Assembly: GCF_000764305.2 (NCBI RefSeq)
Contig: NW_025937992.1
Coordinates: 530,358 to 594,357, forward strand
Length of the DNA: 64,000 nucleotides
Origin: Hyalella azteca
Lineage: Eukaryota > Arthropoda > Malacostraca > Amphipoda > Hyalellidae
Reading direction: 5' to 3'
Shown: positions 52,101 to 59,350 of the stretch, piece after piece
How positions within the stretch are numbered: position 1 is the stretch's first letter
Layout: each line of letters begins with the position of its first letter
The notes under the pieces: model-generated
Told to the model about the DNA's origin: nothing
Databases searched by the model: none
The model's input: only the letters and a program-made list of their open reading frames with translations
Made by a program: the position numbers and the translations under genes

Positions 52101-54134
52101 TTAATTCCTAAAAATGACTGTATTAAAATAAAAATTTACCGATAACTTCCAAGCATTCAATTCCTTTTTTAACTTGTTCTAAATTTCTTAAAATTAACGT
52201 TATATTCGCGACCGAGGGAGAAATTCACTTCCCATTTCTCACCAATTTAAAGTTGAAACATCAAAAAATACTGTAATAAATCGTCTTCTTTATATCTGTT
52301 GGTAACGTTTCCTAACTCAAGTAATGCTGTTTGCTTTCAACCGACCATGAAAATTGACGGTCAAAACAGGCACGAATGAACTTGCTGATTAATTGTTCCA
52401 TCCTATCATTTATTGGAATTCGTTTAATCTTGCACTCATGAATCATATTAGACTCTTTCACACATGAATCATATAAGACTATGACAATATTCGAATCAGT
52501 CCATGTCATGCTGCCAAACTTCATAGAAGTCCAAGATCAGCTAACGAATAAAATTTAAAGCTAACACTTTCGAGTCCATTTTCCAAAACGTGCCAATATA
52601 TCTGAGTTTGAGAGTTGAATTTGATGAATGAGCTTGTATGTAGCATGAAATGGCAGCATACAGAAACACAATCATTTCTCATGTCTCATCCGCCCACTTT
52701 ACGCTCCCGGTCTACTCTGGTGCTGATATTCTAACGCTAGATTTAAACTGAGGCAATATGTGCTGGAATTGCCGCAAGAATTTCGAGGCAAGTTATGTGA
52801 TGTTCTCTCGCTACTACAGACAACGGCGTGATATCCTGGGACGAGCTTCGCTGCTTCTACGCCCACTTCATCAAGCTAAGGGAGGAGCAGGTGACCGAAG
52901 TGACGCATGAAGCGTACAACGCCTTCACCTCCGTGAGTTAACATGTCGTGGAATTTAAAAGTAAACAAAATAGCCAAAAAGTTCACCATTTCTTATAAGA
53001 GAAAACGTTTTCTCTTATAAGAAATGGCGAACTTTTTTGGGTTTTTTCTTCTTTACTTTTAAATTCCTGGTAAATTTGCGACTTAAGCAGCCAAGTGATC
53101 TTAATACTTAACATGTCGTTTGCATCCGTCGTGACGATGTTATCTATCGTGCCTAAAGTTATAATGGTGTCAAACTTCTTATGTATAATGATATAATATT
53201 TACCATCCATCTAAACCACTCCCTAGTCAGAGATTGTGTAGTTGGTCACCCATCCATCCATCTAAAGCCCACCGTAATCAGGGATATGAATTATTTAGGA
53301 GGATTGTCTCAGGCATTATGAACAACACCCGCACCTAACTGAGCGATTTTTCTTGATTTTCTGCCATTTCATACATGGACTCGCATTCCATTAAAGTCGC
53401 ATTCCATTAAAATGTTTTTAGTAACTTGCTATTTGATCTCCCGGCGCCAGCAAGAAATTTTGTTCGACTTGTTGAAAAAAAAAATATTGTTAATAATAAG
53501 CAAGCTCTTGTCTTCAATCAACCTTGCATATACATACATATAAACCCTTTACTGATATCAGTAATAATTAAAGGCCTTGAGCTGGTCACGGCACGGGAGA
53601 AAGTCGATACGACTCAATAAAGAGCATTACTTCTTAAACGCGAGTCGAGCAAACTCCACGTCATCGTGACTCAGATAATTTCAAGTGCACAATCAACAGC
53701 GACTAGACTTTCGGTATCGGGGATCGAAATATCGACGTACATTTTTACAAAGATATTAGTTCATTTAATGGTTTTTGCAACTCAAAATCTACGTTTATTG
53801 TATACACCCAAAAAATATATAATAAATTTTACTATAATTATAGTCGGTTGCCATAAAAATGCTCAGCTGGACAAATCCCAGCCTCTCATGTCTTTTACAA
53901 GCAGTGAAGCATTTATTTATAATTCAATATACTCTAATTCATGTAAAATTTTCATTTTCGCAGTGCGGAGATTTCCCACTCACCGAGAACGTCTACTTGA
54001 TGTCCTTCGCTAACTTCCTGCTGGGCAAGACACCTCACGGCCCCGGCAAGTACATCTTCGGCGGCTTCAAAGACTCGGACGTTGGGCAGTTCCAGATCGA
54101 CTATTCCTGCCTACGGGACTCTGATGAAACTTGA
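31713..54134 (+). CDS. calexcitin-like / sarcoplasmic calcium-binding-type EF-hand protein, spliced gene (6 coding exons, 421 aa)
   Basis: Seen: joining 31713-32244, 42701-42870, 43865-43991, 46849-47001, 52820-52932 and 53964-54134 gives 1266 nt, 421 codons plus TGA. Every intron is GT-AG and the phases are 1, 0, 1, 1, 0. Residues 1-105 are low-complexity and rich in Ser, Gly, Asn and His. Residues 105-131 are basic and probably helical. A conserved-looking WSVHVWTTWV stretch (172-181) leads into a domain from about 199 to 410. Family knowledge: FLSDFQ followed by an EF loop, a W-L-x-M-W segment, and a C-terminal YIFGGFK-like motif match calexcitins, which are cytosolic Ca2+/GTP-binding signalling proteins of about 190 aa. 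Loop 1 (217-228, DHNKDRVITIED) keeps the D, N and D ligands but has Arg in place of Gly at position 6 and Asp at position 12. Loop 3 (325-336) has Asn and Arg at positions 1 and 3 but keeps Gly and the final Glu. The second and fourth loops are vestigial. Inference: a calcium sensor or buffer with a long regulatory tail. Confidence 0.88.
33960..34107 (+). repeat. GC-rich segment followed by (TAA)n tract
   Basis: A GC-rich stretch of about 85 bp (TTTCCGGCAATCCGGCAACT onward) ends TCTTCGTGGAG and is followed by (TAA)n from 34049 to 34107, with one AAATAA interruption. The arrangement resembles the block at 27030 in mirror orientation and may be another retroposon 3' end, though the two GC-rich bodies are not obviously alike. 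Confidence 0.5.
34750..35105. repeat. 23-24-bp tandem repeat with 46-48-bp higher-order unit
   Basis: The basic unit resembles AACACAGCATGGCAGAAAAA followed by GTA. Every second unit carries AGTATAAAGTATAAGA, giving 46-48 bp spacing of AGTATA (34866, 34912, 34981, 35029, 35077). The 150- and 128-codon - strand frames across it are repeat by-products. Confidence 0.9.
36150..36455. repeat. 53-57-bp minisatellite, 5 copies
   Basis: The unit contains GAGGGGAGTTATATCACTAG, TGCAGCTACTGATAGTGCTT and AACACGCGTATTGT. CACTAGTG is itself palindromic. Anchors are 36204, 36261, 36315, 36368 and 36422. A - strand frame of 170 codons runs through the array and 300 bp of flanking DNA, without recognisable features. 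Confidence 0.93.
37965..38250. repeat. 54-58-bp minisatellite, 5 copies
   Basis: The unit contains AAGTCTGCGGAGATTTGTGC, CAGGATTTAAGTATATAGAG and GCG. Anchors are at about 37992, 38050, 38107, 38163 and 38217. Copies are moderately diverged. Confidence 0.92.
42701..42870 (+). CDS. EF-hand gene, coding exon 2 (residues 178-234, first EF-hand)
   Basis: The acceptor is TTTAATTCCAG (ending 42700) and the donor GTGAGT (42871). The split codon A|CA gives Thr178. The exon encodes an acidic linker (PYEEDDSEQIPEG, 184-196), then FLSDFQ (199-204) and the first EF-hand: entering helix VEKFTYYFTDVF, loop DHNKDRVITIED (217-228), leaving helix ILALNE. Ligand positions 1, 3 and 5 are D, N and D, and position 8 is Ile, as in working EF-hands. 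Position 6 is Arg instead of the usual Gly and position 12 is Asp instead of Glu. In EF-hands Asp at 12 often goes with altered Ca2+/Mg2+ preference. It ends in phase 0. Confidence 0.9.
42871..43864 (+). other. intron 2 of the EF-hand gene
   Basis: 994 nt, AT-rich, GTGAGT donor and AAATAG acceptor. A short (AAAT)n run lies near 43130-43147. Nothing else stands out. Confidence 0.8.
43865..43991 (+). CDS. EF-hand gene, coding exon 3 (residues 235-276 plus first base of 277)
   Basis: The acceptor is TTTCCTTTCAAATAG (ending 43864) and the donor GTGAGT (43992). The exon encodes RMRHYAGW (235-242) and then a helix-rich stretch with MKEIHSDFFECLLEHVG (252-268). This matches the region between EF-hands 1 and 2 in calexcitin-type proteins, where a conserved Trp follows the first hand. 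No EF loop is encoded here. It ends in phase 1 after GF. Its position relative to exon 2 keeps the frame open without a shift. Confidence 0.88.
45217..45381 (+). repeat. dispersed element with internal GTCCGTCT repeats, copy 3
   Basis: It starts TTTTTAGCGCATTTTCTCAT and ends CACTCACTGCAGTGAGTACT then GAGTTATATTTTT. GCATTTTCTC near the start is answered by GAGAAAATGC near the end, and the end contains the palindrome ACTCACTGCAGTGAGT. Between lies a variable run of GTCTGTCTGTTT-type units, longer here than in the other copies. It shares its ends with copies at 11275, 30565 and 45731. It has no coding capacity. It is probably a short non-autonomous mobile element or SINE-like repeat; the class is not certain. 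Confidence 0.85.
45731..45880 (+). repeat. dispersed element with internal GTCCGTCC repeats, copy 4
   Basis: Same order of parts as the copy 350 bp upstream: AGCATTTTCTCAT, a (GTCCGTCT/C)n run, GTGACTTCACGTTTTCGTC, GAGAAAATGCGCTCTCTGTC, and the CACTCACTGCAGTGAGTACT palindrome. It is on the same strand as the gene. The two neighbouring copies could be independent insertions or a local duplication, but the sequence between them is not repeated, which favours insertion. Confidence 0.85.
46849..47001 (+). CDS. EF-hand gene, coding exon 4 (residues 277-327 plus first base of 328, vestigial second EF-hand)
   Basis: The acceptor is GTTTGCAG (ending 46848), preceded by a T-rich tract. The donor is AG|GTAGAT (47002), weaker than the other donors at positions +4 and +5. 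The exon encodes FDVDRIPDRVQMYQWLNMW (278-296). Aligning the W-L-x-M-W part with calexcitins puts a second EF loop at about 280-291, but its ligand residues are lost, so it probably does not bind Ca2+. The segment DFPVWLQILPKILF (308-321) is the entering helix region of the third hand. The last 51 nt of the exon plus the donor are repeated twice more, in tandem, in the intron that follows (see the 113-bp repeat). Confidence 0.88.
46951..47291 (+). repeat. 113-bp tandem triplication spanning the exon 4 donor
   Basis: Three copies start at 46951, 47064 and 47177, each 113 bp apart. Each begins TGTGGCT and ends AGTTTTT. Copy 1 holds the last 51 nt of exon 4, the donor and 62 nt of intron. Copies 2 and 3 lie wholly in intron 4 but keep the exon-derived part almost unchanged, including the AG|GTAGAT donor at 47115 and 47228. 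The third copy has diverged in its final 35 bases. Reading through the first donor meets an in-frame TAG within 9 codons, so use of a later donor would truncate the protein before the third EF-hand. Confidence 0.95.
49836..49868. repeat. perfect 15-bp hairpin in intron 4
   Basis: ATAACAGATTCAGCT and its reverse complement are separated by ATA. An extra copy of CAGATTCAGCTATA lies about 45 nt upstream, with an AT-rich palindromic stretch between, so the block looks like a rearranged duplication. Confidence 0.85.
51444..51468. repeat. 10-bp stem hairpin with TAATATCC-type motifs
   Basis: AATATCCTCC and GGAGGATATT flank a CATGA loop. Related motifs (CGTAATATCC, CGTAATATTC, CGTAATATCT) recur from about 51400 to 51505, suggesting a decayed short repeat cluster. 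Confidence 0.75.
52820..52932 (+). CDS. EF-hand gene, coding exon 5 (residues 328-365, third EF-hand)
   Basis: The acceptor is CGCTACTACAG (ending 52819) and the donor GTGAGT (52933). The split codon G|AC gives Asp328. The loop NRRDNGVISWDE (325-336) straddles the exon 4/5 junction. Position 6 Gly, 8 Ile and 12 Glu are canonical, while position 1 is Asn and position 3 Arg, so calcium binding is likely weakened. The following helix is LRCFYAHFIKL (337-347), then an acidic linker and THEAYNAFTS. It ends in phase 0. The block is GC-rich against AT-rich intron on both sides. Confidence 0.88.
52933..53963 (+). other. intron 5 of the EF-hand gene
   Basis: 1031 nt between the GTGAGT donor and TTTTCGCAG acceptor. 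A long inverted repeat (52950-53068) starts 18 nt after the donor. The rest is AT-rich and without recognisable content. Confidence 0.8.
52950..53068. repeat. long imperfect palindrome in intron 5
   Basis: Two arms of about 57-62 nt meet at AAAACGTTTT (centre 53006/53007). The inner 24 nt per arm (TTTCTTATAAGAGAAAAC side) pair almost perfectly. The outer parts (GGAATTTAAAAGTAAA on the left, TTTACTTTTAAATTCC on the right) pair with small indels. In RNA it would form a long hairpin just after the exon 5 donor. It could be a foldback element or a palindromic duplication. Confidence 0.9.
53964..54134 (+). CDS. EF-hand gene, coding exon 6 (residues 366-421 and stop)
   Basis: The acceptor is TTTTCATTTTCGCAG (ending 53963). 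The exon encodes a degenerate fourth EF-hand region (CGDFPLTENVYLMSFANFLL, 366-385), then a Gly-rich segment and KYIFGGFKDSD (395-405), which matches the C-terminal end motif of calexcitins, then a 16-residue tail. The stop is TGA at 54132-54134. The last two codons before the end (ACT TGA) are the first bases of a 17-bp tandem repeat that continues into the 3' untranslated region, so the present C-terminus looks set by that repeat. The open frame extends upstream to 53859 only because the intron happens to lack a stop. Confidence 0.88.
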   Translation, partial: CGDFPLTENVYLMSFANFLLGKTPHGPGKYIFGGFKDSDVGQFQIDYSCLRDSDET

Positions 54135-54213
54135 GACGTGATCGAACTTGAGACGTGATCGAACTTGAGACGTGATCGGACTTGAGACGTGATCGAACTT
54201 GAGATGTGATCGA
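54129..54213 (+). repeat. 17-bp tandem repeat across the stop codon
   Basis: Five copies of ACTTGAGACGTGATCGA with a single substitution in units 3 and 5. The first unit overlaps the last sense codon and supplies the TGA stop of the EF-hand gene. Because 17 is not a multiple of three and each unit carries TGA, the array places a stop in every frame. Confidence 0.93.
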
Positions 54214-54581
54214 ACTTTCACATAATCTCTACCAAGGCAGAGATTGTAATATTGTAATCTCTTTCCGATATTGGCATGCATTCGTATCAAATGCACTCGC
54301 ATCCGACAATTGACGATTATTTTATTGAATCTAAAGTATTTGAAGCAATAACTAATTGCTGGTATGGAGATTTAGAATTCAATTTCTTTTTTCTTTTGTT
54401 AGATTCCAATCTCAAAACTTTAGACCGAGCAACCATTTCTGCACTTTTCTACCAATTACTCTATGAATTATTATTGAAATACATAGAAATTATGGTATAA
54501 ATACCTAGAATTGAAAACTTTGAAGAAATAATCAGAATTTAAATACTTTGCAGGATTCTTACACGACTTTAGAAGGTTGCA

Positions 54582-54587
54582 AATAAA
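54582..54587 (+). promoter_or_regulatory. candidate polyadenylation signal AATAAA of the EF-hand gene
   Basis: First AATAAA downstream of the stop on the sense strand, about 450 nt into the presumed 3' untranslated region. Further AATAAA sites at 55184, 55312 and 55373 are alternatives. Which is used cannot be decided from sequence. Confidence 0.4.
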
Positions 54588-55368
54588 TTTATTTTAAGAA
54601 GAAAAATCAAGATTGCTTTATAATTTCGTCTATTTAGAGTTTGTCTGATTACAATGCTTATGTTTTGTAGTATAAATACCATTTTTTAGATTATTTTCAA
54701 ACGTGATATAATTTTTATTTGTTCTCGATTTTGATGACTGCGAGTACAATTTTTCTAAAGATCCAACTTTATTGTGAGTAACTTTTGTAAAATAAGATCG
54801 TTGCGCTTATACAATTTTTTCTCTGTGGTTCTTTAACTTTAATTTGGTGTTCATAAAACATAGACATGAATCTCAATCTTAGCAACTAAGTTTATTAAAT
54901 ACTATGATATAAACAATTTTAAATTAGTAGCTTCTAATTATACATTTTAATGTCAGTAAATGTTTACTTCTACACGAATTGTTAATATTGAAATATTTTG
55001 CCACTGTGGACATAAATAGAAGTTTTTACATAAATGATTTCAAATACGGTTAGAAATTGTATCACTGAAGTGGTGACGAAATTGCACCAGAGGCTGAAGA
55101 CCAATTCCGTATTGCATGTTAAGTATTAAGTTCTACACCATTGATCATTTTACACACTGTCCATTCTGAGTAACTTGATCAAAAATAAATTGCACTCTCG
55201 AAAGAAATCTCTGGATTAAATTCATCGTATGTATTTTGTCGTTGTTAATTCCATTTAATTTTTTGAGGCAGATATTCCTTACGTTTGTGCAGAATTGTAG
55301 AAATAAAAATCATATAATATACCATACGAATACCAGTATTGTTATATTGTTTTAACAATTTTATGAAC

Positions 55369-55396
55369 CAGCAATAAATTCTGATTATTGCTGGTA
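55369..55396. repeat. hairpin containing an AATAAA in the 3' flank
   Basis: CCAGCAATAA and TTATTGCTGG form a 10-11 bp stem around a short loop. One arm contains AATAAA. If transcribed, this candidate polyadenylation signal would lie inside a stem. Confidence 0.8.
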
Positions 55397-55399
55397 TCC

Positions 55400-57204
55400 A
55401 GAGAGACTAATAGGCATTTATTAGAGTATTAATTGGTTATCTGAAATTAAAGTTTATCCAACATAAAAGTGGGCGCATTTTGAACACACAATCTCGTGTT
55501 TGAAACACTGGTTCAGTAACCGATGACATTATTAATTTGAAGTTTGTCACCCACCAAATTAATTTCGCGCCAAAAGTTTTTTTTAAGGAGAATTTTTGCA
55601 ATGTACGTTATTGCCCTGATTCCAAAAAAGTTTTCGTATTTTTCATTCAATTTACGTGTTTCGAATTTTGCTCGACGTTCCCGATACTTTAATTCAAAAT
55701 ATTGTGTGGTACCTATTATAATCCATTGTTTCGTAAATGTTGTCAATATCTTTTAGTGTTGTTCCTCTTTGTGACGCTGCAACATTTTTCCTTCTCGTTT
55801 GTGTCTCTCAAATTCTTGACATATATCACAGAAAGTTTTTATTATTTGAATTTTATTGTCATTTCTCTTTCTTCTCTGTTTTTAAGGTGCCGTGTCGGAA
55901 AAACTACGCGAGAAAAAGAGCTCTAGAATATATTAGACCAATATATAAATAGGTCTGATATATGGATATAAATTTATGCAATGTATGTATCAAAAAATTG
56001 ATTAATAAATGTAACATCTGTTTTTGAGCAAATTTTAATATTTATTTTTCTGGTTGAATTTCGAAAAAATGCTATGAAATTATTAAACTTGATTGCTTCT
56101 GTTTGTTTTTCCACAGTCATTATCATTTTTCTAGGACTAAACTAAACTGAATTTTATGAATAGGAGCCGTCTGCTAGTTAAGCTAAATTTTATTATAAAC
56201 TTTTAATGTTTCATACATTTTTCAAATTAATTATAATGAATTATAAAGCACTGGAACTTAATCCTTTACATTGAATATTCGTAAAATTCAAACGAGGTCA
56301 TTCGTTTTCACACATTCAATTAAGTTAAAATTAAAAATTATGTACATTAACTTCAATAAAAATTTTCAATTCAAGTTGAAGATTAAACCATTTGTAGGGG
56401 TCATGATTTGAGGTTACTTTCCTGCAACTAACACTGAAATGCTACAATAACCTGTGCTAATTTTATCTTGGCTTCAATATGTTCATCTGGTGAGACATGA
56501 TTTTCCGACAAATGTAAACATTTTTAAAGAAAATGGAAACTGTAGGAGTGAGAGATAAAGAATTATCGATGTATAAATGAGCAGTTGCATTAGTAAAATT
56601 AGTGTGTGAGACAAAAATTTCGCAATAAAGACAATATGAATTAATGAACTTGAAATTTAAAGACCTAATATCATTTTGCATTCGAAATATTTTGATTACC
56701 AAAATCCTGAAATTAGGCATGCATTAAAATTTTGAAATTGAATTCTAAATGCCTTGATCTAAATTTTACTAACAACAACACTTTCATTTAAAACTGAAAA
56801 AATAGATGATTGTAAAAGCCCCTCGCATCTTTTGCACGTTGAAGAGTTCAGCTGATACTAATAGCAATTACATAAAACGCCTGAGTGTAAAGTTTAAACA
56901 ATCGTAATTGGAGTTTCCTCCTGTTGCAAATGATTGCAATTCGTTGCACTTAAATCAACAAAAGCTTCAAAATTTCAAAATTACCTGAATGCAACGTCGA
57001 GACTATAGCAAATATAATGGTGTATATAAATTTCAATATAATTTGATCAAGTTAATGAAAGATAATAAACTTCTGAGGTACTCACTAGTTCATGTTTTAC
57101 CATGTTATGTTAACCAGAGAAAAAATGCGCATATTCAATAGGAAAAGCGAGGCAACCTGATATGATAAATATCTTGCACACCCACTCATTTGTCCATGTT
57201 TTCC
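55400..57204. other. stretch without a recognised gene
   Basis: AT-rich 3' flank. Overlapping 70-77-codon frames on both strands near 55510-55950 are composition-driven. Nothing recognised. Confidence 0.55.
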
Positions 57205-57283
57205 TCACCATGGGGTTCATACATTAATGGGGTTAATTCATACATGGGGATCATACATGGGGTTCATACATGGGGTTCATACA
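57205..57283 (+). repeat. tandem TGGGGTTCATACA repeats
   Basis: About five degenerate units of 14-17 bp (TGGGGTTCATACA, ATGGGGATCATACA) end exactly at the acceptor-like AG before the Cys-rich block. Confidence 0.85.
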
Positions 57284-57284
57284 G

Positions 57285-57413
57285 ATGATGAATGCATGAG
57301 TAAATATGATGAATGTGGTGCTGATGTCCTGCGTGGTCGAGGCTGTAATAAGTCTCCGTGCGGGGACCGTTGCCGCAACACTTGTCTGAATTACGACGGA
57401 ACTGCGACATGTG
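57285..57413 (+). other. cysteine-rich exon-like segment, family unknown
   Basis: After an acceptor-like TTCATACAG, the + frame encodes DDECMSKYDECGADVLRGRG, then CNKSPCGDRCRNTC and NYDGTATC. Seven cysteines have spacing C-x6-C-x9-C-x4-C-x3-C-x3-C-x8-C. The block is GC-rich against both flanks. The downstream donor-like GTGTCA (57414) is weak and the open frame runs to 57469. It could be one exon of a secreted disulfide-rich protein or a remnant of one. The ORF's N-terminal part is only the CATACATGGGG repeat and should be ignored. Confidence 0.3.
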
Positions 57414-57469
57414 GTGTCATCGCGGCAACTTTATTGAGATTAATGACTTTTTATAGGATAATGGGGTAG

Positions 57470-59139
57470 GGTTTGAAGGAACATAACTACAATTATAAAG
57501 TATTTGAGATCCATTTCATGAATCATTTTACGTGGACTGGTGACTTAATATTCGTCATCAGGTTGATTTCAAAACTTAATGCTGCATGTGTCAGAAAAGT
57601 AGTTTCTTGAAGATTTTCAAGTACTTCATCAATTTTCTTTATATTATTGAAGTAATGAATTGAGATAGTTTAATTCCATACTTCATTATCAAATAAATAG
57701 TAGCTACAAGTAAATATAAGAAGTTAGTGATATCTAGTCTAGTACAAGTCTACTATTTTTTTCTGCGTGATCTCGAAGCTTAAGTACCTTGAAAACTCAA
57801 ATGATTGCTAAATGCCGTAAAAATCCTTTAAAATTTTTTTCACGCAATTCAAACATGATAGTTTTTTTTAAAGGCTGCCTCTTCAACTATTTTCAAAATT
57901 GTAATGTATGATAAACGATCGTTCAATGAGATATTGAAGTTAGAAAACGAAAATGACAGTATAAATATAAAAAACACTGATAAATGTGCCAGTTGCGAAG
58001 TAGAAGTTCGATAATCATAGAGCAACATGATTAGATGGAATTATACTTCTCTAATTATAATTTCATACTGGATAGTCGTCGTCTTATCGATAGTTCGGAA
58101 TAGTCGTCGTCTTATCTTAAGCTACATTTGCTACTTGAAAATGGCGTAGCACAAGTCCTATTGTTATAGATAATTCATAATATGCATTTTTGCCTAATTA
58201 TATTTCTAATATAAATAGTGAGCGACTTTGAACGCAATTCAGCCATGATTTGGATTCTTATTTGATTGTTAAAATGCTAGTAAAGTTTCGGATTGGATAT
58301 AAGTTTCCGAACTTATACTATTCCATTAAAATTAATTTATATTCAGTAATTTGTTACTGCTGGTTTTTATTGCTATAATAAATTTTTTACTGCAATGATT
58401 ATTCAGAATAGTGAGAATTTTTGTGTCTTCAAAATATTTTTCTGTGAAATCTCAAAGATAGGCCTAAAAAACTGTCCGACTTTGAGGCAGTCCCCATTTC
58501 AAATACATTAACGATTAGTTAAATATTTCTAATACACAGCTTATTTTAGGTACTTCGGAAAAATATACTTAGTTGCCGTTCGTTAATCAGCTGGAATTTT
58601 GTACCTGCAGTACCACAGGAAAATGTGGTCCTAAAATCCCACATACGATGAAGTGGCTTGAAATATTTGTGTAGATCAAGTGCTAATTATTTACCTGTGG
58701 GTACAATAATTATTCTTCAGTTATGAAACACATTTCAACTTTTTGCTTGTTGGAAATTCATGTCATACCAACTTTATTATTGATAAAAATGTTTGGATTA
58801 CTAACTATTTTCTCTATCATTTGGATGCTACATCAGGAAAAAACATATAATTTACTGAATAAATAATTTGGTTTTGATTTATTTTTTTATGAATGAGCTA
58901 TCACATTCGAATAAATAAGCCATGATGTTTTCGGGCTCTGTGATTTCTTCTTGTACCACAGCTTCTATTTAAATTTCGCTTATAATCTAATTTTTATTTC
59001 ATTTTAATCATATATCAAAAATTCATCAGCATTTGCTTTTCTATATTTATGACTCTTTTATGCAAATGAGCAACGGTTATACTTTTAGAAAAAATTGTAA
59101 TGGTAAACATTGTCCACAATAGCAAATACTTGAGGTGGC
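57470..59139. other. stretch without a recognised gene
   Basis: AT-rich. ATAGTCGTCGTCTTATC is present twice, 31 bp apart (about 58072-58120). Nothing else recognised. Confidence 0.6.
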
Positions 59140-59350
59140 CATCTATGTTGCGCCGGAGTTTCATGCCCGTAGCGTCCATGATGAAGGCGCTGCCGTGAGT
59201 GGTCAGCCTATGTAACGCACCGTGGCCGCGTGCTGTTTTAGAGCGAACCTTCGCGCATAAAAAGTGGAAACTTCATCGATGTTACGGGCACGATACGTGG
59301 GGATGTTACCGATCGTCTCGCCCTCGATCTACTTCAGAGTGCCGGCAATT
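59140..59350 (-). pseudogene. GC-rich island with a broken coding-like frame, family unknown
   Basis: On the - strand one frame reads IEGETIGNIPTYRARNIDEV and on to a TGA. A second frame then takes over with LTTHGSAFIMDATGMKLRRN and IDGHLK. The two together look like one protein stretch interrupted by a frameshift and stop. GC content is far above the flanks (for example GGCCGCG near 59225). The GSAFIMDATGM part distantly recalls the core strand of CRAL-TRIO domains; I treat that as a guess. It is more likely a decayed coding fragment than a working exon. Confidence 0.25.

Larger units (their letters stand above)
47002..52819 (+). other. intron 4 of the EF-hand gene
   Basis: 5818 nt. It begins with two extra copies of the exon 4 end and donor (113-bp repeat). 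Further in are an AAAT-rich microsatellite (about 49360-49425) and perfect hairpins at 49836-49868 and 51444-51468. No extra exon is visible, and phase 1 on both sides means none is needed. Confidence 0.8.

Noticed and set aside
53666..54013. 115-codon frame overlapping exon 6 in another frame
   Set aside because: Exon 6 frame is fixed by splicing phase and family match; this is a shadow.
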